Assembly (NCBI GenBank): GCA_013298815.1
Contig: JAAFJF010000007.1
Location: 1 to 64,000 of the forward strand
DNA: 64,000 bases
Reading direction: 5' to 3'
From: Polaromonas sp.
Lineage (GTDB): Bacteria > Pseudomonadota > Gammaproteobacteria > Burkholderiales > Burkholderiaceae_C
The notes beneath the pieces are model-generated. The model searched no databases. It saw nothing but the letters and a program-made list of their open reading frames with translations, and was not told the origin of the DNA. Within the stretch, counting starts at the first letter, position 1. Each line of letters opens with the position of its first letter. Made by a program: the position numbers and the translations under genes. Shown here in pieces: positions 13,991 to 22,002 of the stretch.

Positions 13991-16444
13991 ATGCATCAAA
14001 TCATTCAGCAAATAGCCCAAGAGATCAAAGTCAAGCCCGAGCAGGTCAAAACCGCCATTGAACTGCTGGACGGCGGCGCAACTGTCCCCTTCATCGCCCG
14101 CTACCGCAAGGAAGCTACCGGTGGCTTGGACGACATTCAGCTGCGTGAACTGGAATTCCGCCTGTCCTACCTACGCGAGCTGGCCGACCGCCGTGAAGTC
14201 GTCCTCAAAGCCATTGAAGAGCAGGGCAAACTGACCGACGCGCTACGCTTATCCATTGCCGACTGCGCCACCAAACAAGAGCTGGAAGATCTGTACCTGC
14301 CTTACAAACTCAAACGCCGTACCAAAGGCCAAATGGCACGTGAAGCTGGGCTCGAGCCACTGGCAGACAAACTTTTTGCAGACCCAACTTTGAACCCAAG
14401 CGTAGAGGCCGAAGCCTTTGTGATTCCCCTCAAGCCGTACGTCGAAGGTGAAGACAAGCAACCCGATTTCTCCACCGTAGCAGCAGTGTTAGACGGTGTG
14501 CGCGACCTGTTGAGCGAGCGCTGGGCCGAAGATGCCGCGCTGGTGCAAAGCCTGCGTGAATGGCTGTGGGACACTGGTCTGCTGCAAAGCAAGCTGATGG
14601 CCGGCAAAGACCAAAATAACGCCGATGTCGCCAAGTTTCGCGACTATTTTGAGTACGACGAACCGATTGGCCGCGTACCCTCTCACCGCGCTCTGGCGGT
14701 GTTTCGCGGGCGTGGGTTAGAGATTTTGGATGCGAAGCTGGTTTTGCTACCATCCCCAGAAGCGCCCGTTGCAGGCAAAGCCGCGCCAGTTTCGTTGGCA
14801 GAAGCCCGCATCGCCCTGCACCTGGGCTGGAGCCACGCTAGCAGAGCAGGGGACGACTTGATCCGTAAATGCGTCGCCTGGACGTGGCGCGTCAAGCTCA
14901 GTTTGTCCACAGAGCGCGATTTGTTCGCCCGACTGCGTGAAGACGCCGAAAAAGTCGCCATCAAGGTGTTTGCCGACAATCTGCGCGACTTGCTGCTGGC
15001 CGCACCCGCCGGCCCACGTGTGGTGATGGGCTTGGACCCCGGTATCCGCACGGGCGTGAAGGTGGCGGTGGTTGATGCGACTGGCAAACTGGTTGAAACC
15101 GCCACCATCTACCCCCATGAGCCGCGCAAAGACTGGGACGGTTCGTTGCATGTTTTGAGCAAACTCTGCGAGAAACACGGCGTCAACCTCATCGCCATCG
15201 GCAATGGCACCGCCAGCCGTGAAACGGACAAACTGGCGGCTGATTTGATCAAATTGGTGCTTAAAAACAGTAAAAATGAGTCAAATATGCCTTTATCCGG
15301 CGTATCTACTGCCTTAGCAGCTATAGAAAATGTAGTGAAACTTGAGAAGGTTGTCGTCAGCGAAGCCGGAGCCTCCGTCTACAGCGCCAGCGAGTTCGCC
15401 AGTCTGGAGATGCCCGATGTTGACGTCAGCCTGCGCGGCGCGGCCAGCATTGCGCGGCGCTTGCAAGACCCTCTCGCCGAGCTGGTCAAAATCGACCCCA
15501 AAGCCATTGGCGTGGGCCAGTACCAGCATGATTTGAACCAGTCCGAGCTGGCGCGCAGCCTCGGCTCGGTGGTGGAAGATTGCGTCAACTCGGTCGGCGT
15601 CGACCTGAACACCGCCAGCGTCCCGCTCTTGAGCCGCGTTTCCGGCCTTTCGAGTAGCGTCGCCAAGTCCGTCGTGCGCTGGCGCGAGGCCAACGGCGCG
15701 TTCAAAAACCGCCGTCAACTCAGCGAAGTTACTGGCCTCGGCCCCAAAGCCTTCGAGCAATGCGCCGGCTTTTTGCGCATCCGCGGTGGCGACAACCCGC
15801 TGGACATGACGGGCGTTCACCCCGAAACCTACCCCGTGGTAGAGCAAATCATCACCACAACTGGCAAACCTGTGAGTGAATTGATGGGCAGGGCAGACAT
15901 GCTCAAAACCCTGCGCCCCGAGTTGTTTGCCAATGAGAAGTTCGGTGTCATCACCGTCAAAGACATCCTAGCCGAGCTGGAAAAACCCGGCCGCGACCCG
16001 CGCCCAGATTTCAAAGTGGCGCGCTTCAACGACGGCGTGGAGGACATCAAAGACCTGCGCGAAGGCATGATTTTGGAAGGCACAGTGAGCAACGTCGCCG
16101 CCTTTGGCGCGTTTATCGACCTGGGCGTGCATCAAGACGGCCTAGTTCACGTCAGCCAGTTGAGCCACAAATTCACTACCGACGCCCGCGAAGTCGTCAA
16201 AACCGGCGACATTGTCAAAGTGCAGGTGGTAGAAGTTGACGTCGCCCGCAAACGCATTGGTTTGACCATGAAGCTGGGTGAAAAACCACAGCAAAGAGGT
16301 GAACAGCGTCACAATGGGGGACAAAACAGGTTTGAGGGCGCGGCTAGGGGGCAGCAGCAACGCGGCACTAACAATCAATCCACAGCCCAAGCCCCATCCG
16401 CAATGGCATCCGCCTTCTCAAAACTGCAAGCTTTGCGGAAATAA
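13991..16444 (+). CDS. tex: Tex, RNA-binding transcription accessory protein
   Basis: The 817-residue protein has the Tex N-terminal domain (I-P-F-I-A-R-Y-R-K-E-like start near residue 34), a YqgF-like RNase H fold (G-L-D-P-G-I-R-T-G near 346-354), helix-hairpin-helix motifs (G-V-D-L-N-T-A-S-V-P-L-L) and a C-terminal S1 domain (G-A-F-I-D-L-G-V-H-Q-D-G-L-V-H). It is a cytoplasmic nucleic-acid-binding factor acting in transcription and toxin-gene expression. Residues about 430-451, just before V-V-S-E-A-G-A-S-V-Y, are encoded by a dispersed-repeat copy and appear as extra sequence compared with E. coli Tex. Confidence 0.95.
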   Translation: MHQIIQQIAQEIKVKPEQVKTAIELLDGGATVPFIARYRKEATGGLDDIQLRELEFRLSYLRELADRREVVLKAIEEQGKLTDALRLSIADCATKQELEDLYLPYKLKRRTKGQMAREAGLEPLADKLFADPTLNPSVEAEAFVIPLKPYVEGEDKQPDFSTVAAVLDGVRDLLSERWAEDAALVQSLREWLWDTGLLQSKLMAGKDQNNADVAKFRDYFEYDEPIGRVPSHRALAVFRGRGLEILDAKLVLLPSPEAPVAGKAAPVSLAEARIALHLGWSHASRAGDDLIRKCVAWTWRVKLSLSTERDLFARLREDAEKVAIKVFADNLRDLLLAAPAGPRVVMGLDPGIRTGVKVAVVDATGKLVETATIYPHEPRKDWDGSLHVLSKLCEKHGVNLIAIGNGTASRETDKLAADLIKLVLKNSKNESNMPLSGVSTALAAIENVVKLEKVVVSEAGASVYSASEFASLEMPDVDVSLRGAASIARRLQDPLAELVKIDPKAIGVGQYQHDLNQSELARSLGSVVEDCVNSVGVDLNTASVPLLSRVSGLSSSVAKSVVRWREANGAFKNRRQLSEVTGLGPKAFEQCAGFLRIRGGDNPLDMTGVHPETYPVVEQIITTTGKPVSELMGRADMLKTLRPELFANEKFGVITVKDILAELEKPGRDPRPDFKVARFNDGVEDIKDLREGMILEGTVSNVAAFGAFIDLGVHQDGLVHVSQLSHKFTTDAREVVKTGDIVKVQVVEVDVARKRIGLTMKLGEKPQQRGEQRHNGGQNRFEGAARGQQQRGTNNQSTAQAPSAMASAFSKLQALRK
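15278..15342 (-). repeat. Dispersed repeat, copy 3 (inside tex)
   Basis: Read on the minus strand it holds the ATAGCTGCTAAGGCAGTAGA core and ATACGCCGGATAA. In tex it is read in the antisense frame as S-G-V-S-T-A-L-A-A-I. The frame of tex is kept. Confidence 0.75.
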
Positions 16445-16465
16445 CCGGTAAAAAGGATTCAAATC

Positions 16466-16693
16466 ATGGCAAAAACCGGCGAATGGGCCACCAAAGTGCT
16501 CGCAGTCATCAAAAGCGGCAACCTTGATGCGGCAATTGCCCAAATCAAAGTAGCCCCCACAGTGAAAGACCTCAACCAACTCAAAGCCGCCATGATCGTC
16601 GGCGCTTTGATGGCGAAACACAAAAACGTGGAAGCGGCGGTGAATGAGAATTTGCAGCTGCTGTCAGCGCCTAGGCTGCATCGGTCGCCTTGA
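16466..16693 (+). CDS. Small conserved-looking protein downstream of tex
   Basis: The 75-residue protein is Ala/Lys-rich and helical (A-K-T-G-E-W-A-T-K-V-L-A-V-I-K-S-G). It has no signal peptide and no family I recognise. The start follows an AAAAAGGAT ribosome site 21 bases after the tex stop, so it is probably co-transcribed with tex. Its stop lies immediately before a dispersed-repeat copy. Confidence 0.55.
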   Translation: MAKTGEWATKVLAVIKSGNLDAAIAQIKVAPTVKDLNQLKAAMIVGALMAKHKNVEAAVNENLQLLSAPRLHRSP

Positions 16694-16762
16694 GGGGTAT
16701 TTTTTGGCTGTAGCCGGCGTATTTATTGCCTGAGGTGCTGCATTATTTATAGTAAAACTATC
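16694..16762 (-). repeat. Dispersed repeat, copy 4
   Basis: TAGCCGGCGTATTTATTGCC followed by a degenerate GCTG...TATAGT arm matches the family in minus orientation. It is intergenic and begins right after the small gene downstream of tex. Confidence 0.75.
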
Positions 16763-16802
16763 AGAATAACGATAAAAATCAACGCGCGGCTGATCCCATC
16801 AG

Positions 16803-17330
16803 CTATAGCGAGTTGCTAAATTTCTGTGATGTCAATATCAGTGTTCGAATAGCTTCTGCACCTTGCACTGGGCTCATAACAGACGTGTCTATTGACAGGT
16901 CATAAGTGCGACGAAAAACCGGATGGTTAGCCTGCTCTCGAGCCATACCGTTAGCACGGTCATCACGAAGTCGCTCCCTCTGCTCGAGCACTTCTATCGG
17001 TGCCCACACGTGAATTTGATACAGGGGTCTTGTTGCAAGAGCACGAAGGCATTCATGAAGCTCTTCTTCGTGACGCAGCACGGTGTCAAAAATTATCTCG
17101 AAGCGCGTCGCAGCCAACCGTGTCAAGGTTGATCTTAGGTTTTCACAATGAATGTGATACACCTCGGCAGTCTCTTCCGAGCTTCTCATGTCGCGTCGTC
17201 GAGACATAGTTACAAATGCGTCAAGAGAAATATGAAATGCCGGAATTGGCGCGCAATCTTGCAGCGCTTGGGCAAGACTAGATTTACCTGCGCTCGTCGG
17301 CCCGTGCAGAAGGATAGCTGCCGATTTCAT
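16803..17330 (-). CDS. Chloramphenicol phosphotransferase-like (CPT-like) P-loop protein
   Basis: From Met at 17330 the protein has about 175 residues and opens with a P-loop, L-L-H-G-P-T-S-A-G-K-S-S. Downstream are F-H-I-S-L-D-A-F and a helical region with R-E-R-L-R-D-D-R. This matches the CPT-like P-loop kinase family, whose founding member phosphorylates chloramphenicol; most relatives have unknown substrates, so resistance should not be assumed. The frame is open 18 codons further upstream, but those codons lie in a dispersed-repeat copy, so I prefer the start at the P-loop end. No clear ribosome site supports either. Confidence 0.7.
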   Translation of the reverse strand: MKSAAILLHGPTSAGKSSLAQALQDCAPIPAFHISLDAFVTMSRRRDMRSSEETAEVYHIHCENLRSTLTRLAATRFEIIFDTVLRHEEELHECLRALATRPLYQIHVWAPIEVLEQRERLRDDRANGMAREQANHPVFRRTYDLSIDTSVMSPVQGAEAIRTLILTSQKFSNSL

Positions 17331-17348
17331 GAAATTTACCATATTTAA

Positions 17349-17408
17349 CTGCAAAAAAAATAGCACCTTAGGCAATAAATACATTGGCTACAGCCATATG
17401 TAGCCCCC
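17349..17408 (+). repeat. Dispersed repeat, copy 5
   Basis: AATAGCACCTTAGGCAATAA and ATACATTGGCTA match the family in plus orientation. It fills the space between the CPT-like gene start and the MazF-like gene end, and would add an artificial N-terminus if the longer CPT-like frame were used. Confidence 0.75.
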
Positions 17409-17410
17409 AT

Positions 17411-17737
17411 TCACTCAAATATCGGCGAAACAGCCTCCACAACCGCTTCAATCACCGCAGCCGGTGCACTTTCAACTTTGCGGGCTTTTCTAGCCAAAAT
17501 ATCCAGCGTTCGCACTTGGTCGCAGCGCACGATGCCTTGGGTTTTGGTGCCTACCAGTTCAACAGCAAAGCCACGGATTCGCGCAAAGTTGCCGCCGTTG
17601 GTGATGGGTGCGACCACGGGGGTTTGCGTTAATTTGTTGAATGCTGTGGCTGAGACGATCATCACGGGTCGATGGCCGCCTTGCTCGTGGCCTGCGATGG
17701 GGTCGAGCGAGACCATGTAGATGTCGCCGCGTTTCAT
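17411..17737 (-). CDS. MazF/PemK-type mRNA interferase toxin
   Basis: The 108-residue protein starts M-K-R-G-D-I-Y-M-V-S-L-D-P and holds G-H-E-Q-G-G-H-R-P-V-M-I-V-S, the hallmark of MazF/PemK ribosome-independent endoribonucleases. The later C-D-Q-V-R-T-L-D is also conserved. The start overlaps the antitoxin stop (ATGA), so expression is coupled. Closest by appearance to ChpB/MazF-like toxins. Confidence 0.9.
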   Translation of the reverse strand: MKRGDIYMVSLDPIAGHEQGGHRPVMIVSATAFNKLTQTPVVAPITNGGNFARIRGFAVELVGTKTQGIVRCDQVRTLDILARKARKVESAPAAVIEAVVEAVSPIFE

Positions 17738-17994
17738 AGAAGCTCGTTACCCACTGGGCGAAGTGTGTCCCAATCGGCATCTGGTGCGGGCATGGGGGCA
17801 TTAACGTCGCATTGGGCTAACAAGTCGTTCAATGTGGGTTTTTTACGTTGCAATGGCTTGATGACTATGGCATTGCTGCTGTTCAGCTCAAGGCTCACGT
17901 TTTCACCAATGTGCAGGTTCAGCATGTTGATAATAGAGGGTGGAATGGCAATCATGGCGGAGCCGCCAACTTTGCGTAATGAGGTTGCGTACAT
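17734..17994 (-). CDS. MazE-type AbrB-fold antitoxin
   Basis: The 86-residue protein has the SpoVT/AbrB-like DNA-binding fold (L-R-K-V-G-G-S-A-M-I-A-I-P-P, residues 6-19). Its acidic C-terminal tail (D-A-D-W-D-T-L-R) would wrap the toxin. It precedes the toxin gene with a 4-base overlap and should repress its own promoter with the toxin as co-repressor. Confidence 0.88.
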   Translation of the reverse strand: MYATSLRKVGGSAMIAIPPSIINMLNLHIGENVSLELNSSNAIVIKPLQRKKPTLNDLLAQCDVNAPMPAPDADWDTLRPVGNELL

Positions 17995-18007
17995 TTGAAA
18001 CTCCTTT

Positions 18008-18027
18008 TGTTATATTTAAGTATAACA
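18008..18027. promoter_or_regulatory. Palindrome upstream of mazE-like gene, candidate autoregulatory operator
   Basis: TGTTATA and TATAACA form perfect 7-bp arms with a 6-base centre, 14 bases upstream of the antitoxin start. It overlaps the position where its promoter should be and also faces the divergent DUF1272 gene. Confidence 0.55.
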
Positions 18028-18058
18028 TTGAGATGACATATTCACAATAAGGAACCCC

Positions 18059-18370
18059 ATGCTAGAACTCCGCCCAACCTGTGAACACTGCAACACATCA
18101 TTGCCGCCGGACTCGCTCGAAGCCCGCATCTGCAGCTTCGAATGCACGTTTTGCGTCACCTGCGTTGAAACGGTTTTGAAGAGCAATGCCTGCCCGAACT
18201 GCGGTGGTGGGTTTGTGCAGCGGCCGGTTCGGCCATCTCAGGATTGGAAAAATGGCAACTTTTTGGGGAACGACCCAGCTAGCACTACGATGAAGCACAG
18301 ACCGGTGGATTTGGTGGCTTATGCGAAGCTGGTGGGTGCGATTAATGGGCTGTTGCCTGAAAAGCGGTAG
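18059..18370 (+). CDS. DUF1272 zinc-ribbon-like protein
   Basis: The 103-residue protein starts M-L-E-L-R-P-T-C-E-H-C and contains further cysteine pairs (C-S-F-E-C-T-F-C-V-T-C and C-P-N-C-G-G-G-F). This is the pattern of the DUF1272 family, a likely metal-binding protein of unknown function. The core family is about 60-80 residues; the tail after residue 65 is extra. Confidence 0.82.
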   Translation: MLELRPTCEHCNTSLPPDSLEARICSFECTFCVTCVETVLKSNACPNCGGGFVQRPVRPSQDWKNGNFLGNDPASTTMKHRPVDLVAYAKLVGAINGLLPEKR

Positions 18371-18410
18371 TCCATATCGGCCGCATTTTCAGGCAAAGCA
18401 TTTAAAAGTA

Positions 18411-19310
18411 TCAAATATAGCGATTGCTAAAGTCGAAGATTTGCTTGGCGTAGTCTGCTTCATTGCTGGGCAGGTAGGGTTTTAAGATATGACCAGTAAA
18501 TTCGACGTAATCACCACTGTTTATTGTTTTGTTTCGTAGAAGAATTTCTGCCAACGCGGCAGAGGAACGCTGTGGCGTGCTAGTTCCTTTCATGAATTTT
18601 GCAGCAGTTGGCAAAATATACTTCCAAGCCAAACGCTGTATTGCGCCGCCTTCACGTGCCAAACCCGTGCCTGGCATTAAACCAGGGTCGAACGAAAAGT
18701 ATCTTCTCGTTGGGTTTATCGGTGCAAAGTGACGCGCAGATAGGATGTTCAAGCCCTTGGAGGTTGAATAAGCGTTACGACTTGCTTGACTGTTGTCCGA
18801 TATATTGGGAAATTCGCCTTTTACTAGCAATTCAGGGGCAATGTAATGTGCACCTGTGTAGCCAAAGGTTTTAGCCAATTCTGGGTGATGCGTGCCGCTT
18901 CCAACCCAGCCAATGACGGCGTTCGGACTCAAAAGCTGCTCGATGTTGCTCAAGAGCACGTGGTGCGCCAAGTGATTGACGCCAAATGTTTGCTCTAAGC
19001 CATCGTCGGTATAAATAACTTGCGTCGCCGATTGTGTGCCAGCGTTCAGCATCACGATATCTAACGACCCCTTTAGCGACCCAGCAAAAGCCCGAACGCT
19101 GGCTAAATTTGACAAATCCATGGTGGGAAAGCTGACTTGATTAGGTTTTGCTACCGTTAGCGCTAATTGCAACTCCTTTGCGCGCTGAGCATTACGGACG
19201 GGCAAAATAAGTTGAATATCGCTTTGCTGCAGTAAGTTTTTTGCCAAAGCCAAGCCAAGACCTGAGGTTGCGCCAGTAATTAATGCTGTTTTTAATCCTA
19301 TTTTTTTCAT
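18411..19310 (-). CDS. Short-chain dehydrogenase/reductase family oxidoreductase
   Basis: The 299-residue protein has the nucleotide-binding motif T-G-A-T-S-G-L-G (residues 13-20), the N-A-G motif (L-N-A-G-T) and the catalytic pair Y-S-T-S-K (Tyr and Lys). This is the classical SDR layout, resembling the protochlorophyllide-reductase/retinol-dehydrogenase subgroup. Substrate unknown. It is divergent from a TetR regulator 73 bases away, which probably controls it. Confidence 0.85.
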   Translation of the reverse strand: MKKIGLKTALITGATSGLGLALAKNLLQQSDIQLILPVRNAQRAKELQLALTVAKPNQVSFPTMDLSNLASVRAFAGSLKGSLDIVMLNAGTQSATQVIYTDDGLEQTFGVNHLAHHVLLSNIEQLLSPNAVIGWVGSGTHHPELAKTFGYTGAHYIAPELLVKGEFPNISDNSQASRNAYSTSKGLNILSARHFAPINPTRRYFSFDPGLMPGTGLAREGGAIQRLAWKYILPTAAKFMKGTSTPQRSSAALAEILLRNKTINSGDYVEFTGHILKPYLPSNEADYAKQIFDFSNRYI

Positions 19311-19383
19311 ATTAAATGTTTGAAAAGTTGTACACAGGAGTAATATATGAACTATTCGTCAGTTTTACTAGTCGCGTTTTATT

Positions 19384-20016
19384 ATGGTCAACACAATCAA
19401 TATTTCTCCAAGGAAATCACCACTTCAGCAGCGTTCCATCGCTACTGTTGATGTCATTTTGGAAGCAACTATTCAGGTTTTACTATCGCAAGGTCACGAC
19501 GCTATGACGACAGCACGCGTCGCTTCACGTGCCGGTGTCTCAGTGGGGTCGGTGTATCAGTACTACCCCAACAAACAAGCTTTGCTGGTGGCGGTGATAA
19601 CACGCCATCTGAACAATGTGATTCAAGCTGTTGAGCGGGTTTGCCAAGAGCAGCGCGGGCAATCTATGGCAGAGATTGCCAAGCATGTGGTGTCAGCCTA
19701 CGTTCAAGTCAAGCTGCAGCGACCAGATGCGTCACGGGCTTTGCTGGCGCTGCCCTCAAATGCTGCGACTAATCACGTCATTGCATCAATAACGACGCGC
19801 GGCCAGCTCGCCATTTGTGACTTGTTAGCGAGTTGTAGTGACGCACGATTTCAAGATCCCAGTCTTGTCGCTATCGTTATGACAGGCTCACTCATTGGCC
19901 CTGTGCAATTGATGTTAACTGGGGTCGTGCCGCTAGAGCGCTCAGAAGCTGTCACAGCGCATTTAATCTTGCTGTGCACAGAGTATTTACGCAGTGTTGG
20001 TGATTCAATAATTTAG
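19384..20016 (+). CDS. TetR-family transcriptional regulator
   Basis: The 210-residue protein has an N-terminal TetR helix-turn-helix (A-T-V-D-V-I-L-E-A and V-A-S-R-A-G-V-S-V-G-S-V-Y-Q-Y-Y-P-N-K). The C-terminal domain is typical of drug- or lipid-responsive repressors. It is divergent from the SDR gene, its likely target. Confidence 0.88.
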   Translation: MVNTINISPRKSPLQQRSIATVDVILEATIQVLLSQGHDAMTTARVASRAGVSVGSVYQYYPNKQALLVAVITRHLNNVIQAVERVCQEQRGQSMAEIAKHVVSAYVQVKLQRPDASRALLALPSNAATNHVIASITTRGQLAICDLLASCSDARFQDPSLVAIVMTGSLIGPVQLMLTGVVPLERSEAVTAHLILLCTEYLRSVGDSII

Positions 20017-20028
20017 AGAAATTTACGA

Positions 20029-20090
20029 AATTTGCTATATTTTAAATAGCTGCTCAGGCAATAAACACGCCGGCTAGGTGCCAATTTTTG
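20029..20090 (+). repeat. Dispersed repeat, copy 6 (supplies the stop of the DUF6010-like gene)
   Basis: TTTGCTATATTTTAAATAGC, then TGCTCAGGCAATAAACACGC and CGGCTAGGTGCC. On the minus strand the CTAG of the repeat end gives the TAG stop and the last codons of the neighbouring membrane-protein gene. Confidence 0.85.
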
Positions 20091-20472
20091 CTCTAAATTT
20101 CAATAAAATCATCAAATAAAGAGCTGCTGTGACATCATATGCAAGGCAAAAGCCCGGCCACCAGCGGGGGACGCCAGGGTTGTGCGCTAACAGCGGGTGC
20201 AGCAAGTCAAAAGCGCCGTGTGCTGCTAAGCCGATGACGACAAACCACGGGTTGCGTTTAAACCCAACGACGGCTACCACGGCAAACGCGCCCGCAGCCG
20301 CTAGCTCGATGAGCAAGGTTTGTATGGATGCGCCCATTGCCGCGAACAAAATGTAGTATGACGCGATGACGATTAAAACGACAGGATAAAAGGCGCGGTC
20401 TTTGTCAAAACCGACAAGGCTGGCCGCTAGGCAGACTGAAATGGCAGTGGCTGAGCCGATTAAATATTCCAT
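20074..20472 (-). CDS. Four/five-helix membrane protein (DUF6010-like)
   Basis: The 132-residue protein is almost wholly hydrophobic with four or five membrane segments. It contains G-L-A-A-H-G-A-F-D-L-L-H and W-W-P-G-F-C-L-A-Y-D-V, features I associate with DUF6010-type proteins. Function unknown. Its last codons and TAG stop lie in a dispersed-repeat copy, so the native C-terminus may have been replaced. Confidence 0.7.
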   Translation of the reverse strand: MEYLIGSATAISVCLAASLVGFDKDRAFYPVVLIVIASYYILFAAMGASIQTLLIELAAAGAFAVVAVVGFKRNPWFVVIGLAAHGAFDLLHPLLAHNPGVPRWWPGFCLAYDVTAALYLMILLKFRAKIGT

Positions 20473-20492
20473 ATTTCCATTATATTTGGGGT

Positions 20493-20560
20493 CAAAATAC
20501 TATACTTTTAATAGCTGCTTAGGCAATAAATACGCCGGCTAGTGTCGTATTTAACCCTTA
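20493..20560 (+). repeat. Dispersed repeat, copy 7 (near-consensus)
   Basis: CTATACTTTTAATAGCTGCT, TAGGCAATAAATACGCCGGC and TAGTGTCGTATTTAACCC make a nearly complete copy. TAGC can pair with the upstream GCTAT arm or with the downstream GCC-GGCTA arm, giving two alternative hairpins. Confidence 0.9.
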
Positions 20561-20664
20561 AAAAATCCATATTTCTGCGCCCAAGGTGACAGCAGGTGAC
20601 TGTAATTGGGTTCATACTAGCAAAACTGCAATCATTCATCAAAATATCTAGCTGGAGACCCACC

Positions 20665-21444
20665 ATGACCGCCTTGAACATCCCCTCCCTCAAAGACAAA
20701 GTCAGCCCTGAAGAATGGCAACTGCGGGTTGACCTCGCCGCCTGCTACCGCTTGATCGCCGCCTACGGCTGGAGCGATTTGGTGTTCACGCACGTCAGCG
20801 CACGTGTACCTAATGTTTCAGCTGGGCCTGAGCACCACTTCCTTATTAATCCATACGGGCTGATGTTTGACGAAATCACCGCTTCCAGCTTGGTGAAAAT
20901 CGACCAAAGCTGCAACAAATTGAGCGAGTCTGCTTTTCCGGTCAACCCGGCGGGTTTCACGATTCACAGCTGCGTGCATGAGGTGCGGGAAGACGCGGGC
21001 TGTGTGCTGCACACCCATACGCGGGCAGGTATCGCAGTCAGCGCGCAAAAGGGCGGTTTGCTGCCGCTGAGCCAGCAATCGACATTTGTATTAGCGTCTT
21101 TGGCCTACCACGACTACGAAGGCGTCGCCTTATACGCCGCTGAGAAACCACGCCTGCAAGCCAATTTGGGCAAAGCCAACTACCTGATTTTGCGCAACCA
21201 CGGCTTGTTGACGGTTGGCAGGACGATTCAAGACGCGTTTTTGCATATGTACACGTTTGAGAACAGCTGCCGCATTCAAATTGACGCCCAAGCCGCAGGT
21301 GGGCCGTTGAACCTGATTCCACAAGCCGTGTGCGATGCAAACTTGGGCATCATGAAAGTAGCCACAGCCGGGCAGGGCGCAGCGCTGGCTTGGCCGGCTT
21401 TGCTGCGCAAGTTGGATAGGATGGATGAGAGCTATAAAACGTAA
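20665..21444 (+). CDS. Class II aldolase/adducin family protein
   Basis: From the ATG at 20665, which follows a CTGGAGA ribosome site, the protein has 259 residues. It shows Y-G-W-S-D-L-V-F-T-H-V-S-A-R, the zinc-ligand pair H-T-H-T in L-H-T-H-T-R-A-G, and a later N-H-G-L-L. Such enzymes cleave sugar phosphates or act as decarboxylases/epimerases; the substrate cannot be read here. The longer frame starting at 20596 lacks a ribosome site. Confidence 0.88.
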   Translation: MTALNIPSLKDKVSPEEWQLRVDLAACYRLIAAYGWSDLVFTHVSARVPNVSAGPEHHFLINPYGLMFDEITASSLVKIDQSCNKLSESAFPVNPAGFTIHSCVHEVREDAGCVLHTHTRAGIAVSAQKGGLLPLSQQSTFVLASLAYHDYEGVALYAAEKPRLQANLGKANYLILRNHGLLTVGRTIQDAFLHMYTFENSCRIQIDAQAAGGPLNLIPQAVCDANLGIMKVATAGQGAALAWPALLRKLDRMDESYKT

Positions 21445-21479
21445 AATCCACGCTAGTTTTGTATGGTTTGGAGTGAATT

Positions 21480-21887
21480 TTGAACGCAGATATTGTCCTT
21501 GAAGCCGCCCGCGCAACGTTGACCGGCTCGATGCCCTTCCCAGAAATTGTCGGAAAATTGATGGAAACAGGCGTGGAGTATTACCACGTCGATTACGCAG
21601 CCCGTCAAATGCGCTTTTACAGCGCTGCAGGCAGTCTGGTGACAGCGCCTTTGCTGTTTGAAGACTTGCCAACTATTGCCGATGATTTTGACGTTGCTGG
21701 TTTAAAGGCTGCGGTTTTTGACAGTCAGCAAAACGGTCAAAAATTCCGCCAATTCTCACAACGCACCATGCAAGCTGGTGTGCAAGGCTACTTCGCCTTT
21801 TTGCGTGGCAAACGTGTGGTTTATATGGGCAGGCAGGGCGATCAGCACACGGAGTGGTTTCCAGGTACTAAGCCAGCTGGAAACTAA
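21480..21887 (+). CDS. DUF1398 family protein
   Basis: The 135-residue protein has F-P-E-I-V-G-K-L-M-E-T-G-V-E-Y-Y-H-V-D and a C-terminal G-Y-F-A-F-L-R-G-K-R-V-V-Y, matching DUF1398 (YbcV-like) proteins of unknown function. It uses TTG as start with GGAG about 7 bases upstream. It follows the aldolase gene by 35 bases and may be co-transcribed. Confidence 0.8.
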   Translation: MNADIVLEAARATLTGSMPFPEIVGKLMETGVEYYHVDYAARQMRFYSAAGSLVTAPLLFEDLPTIADDFDVAGLKAAVFDSQQNGQKFRQFSQRTMQAGVQGYFAFLRGKRVVYMGRQGDQHTEWFPGTKPAGN

Positions 21888-21894
21888 AGCATCT

Positions 21895-21960
21895 TAATTG
21901 CTATACTTTTAATAGCTGCTCAGGCAGTAAATACGCTGGCTATAGTCATATTTAGGGGTC
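21895..21960 (+). repeat. Dispersed repeat, copy 8 (near-consensus)
   Basis: TTGCTATACTTTTAATAGCT, GCTCAGGCAGTAAATACGCT and GGCTATAGTCATATTTAGGG match the family. It lies between the DUF1398 gene and rhlE. Confidence 0.9.
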
Positions 21961-22002
21961 TAAAAACGGGTTTACGCGGCTTTGAGCGGTTACAATGGGT
22001 GC

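Noticed and set aside
16803-17384. CPT-like protein as a chloramphenicol resistance gene, and its longer N-terminus
   Set aside because: Only the P-loop family is recognisable, and most members have no known antibiotic role. The extra N-terminal codons lie in a dispersed-repeat copy.
18405-18430. Half-match to the dispersed repeat at the end of the SDR gene
   Set aside because: Only a short AT-rich piece (AAATATAGCGATTGC) fits and the core is missing; within chance expectation.
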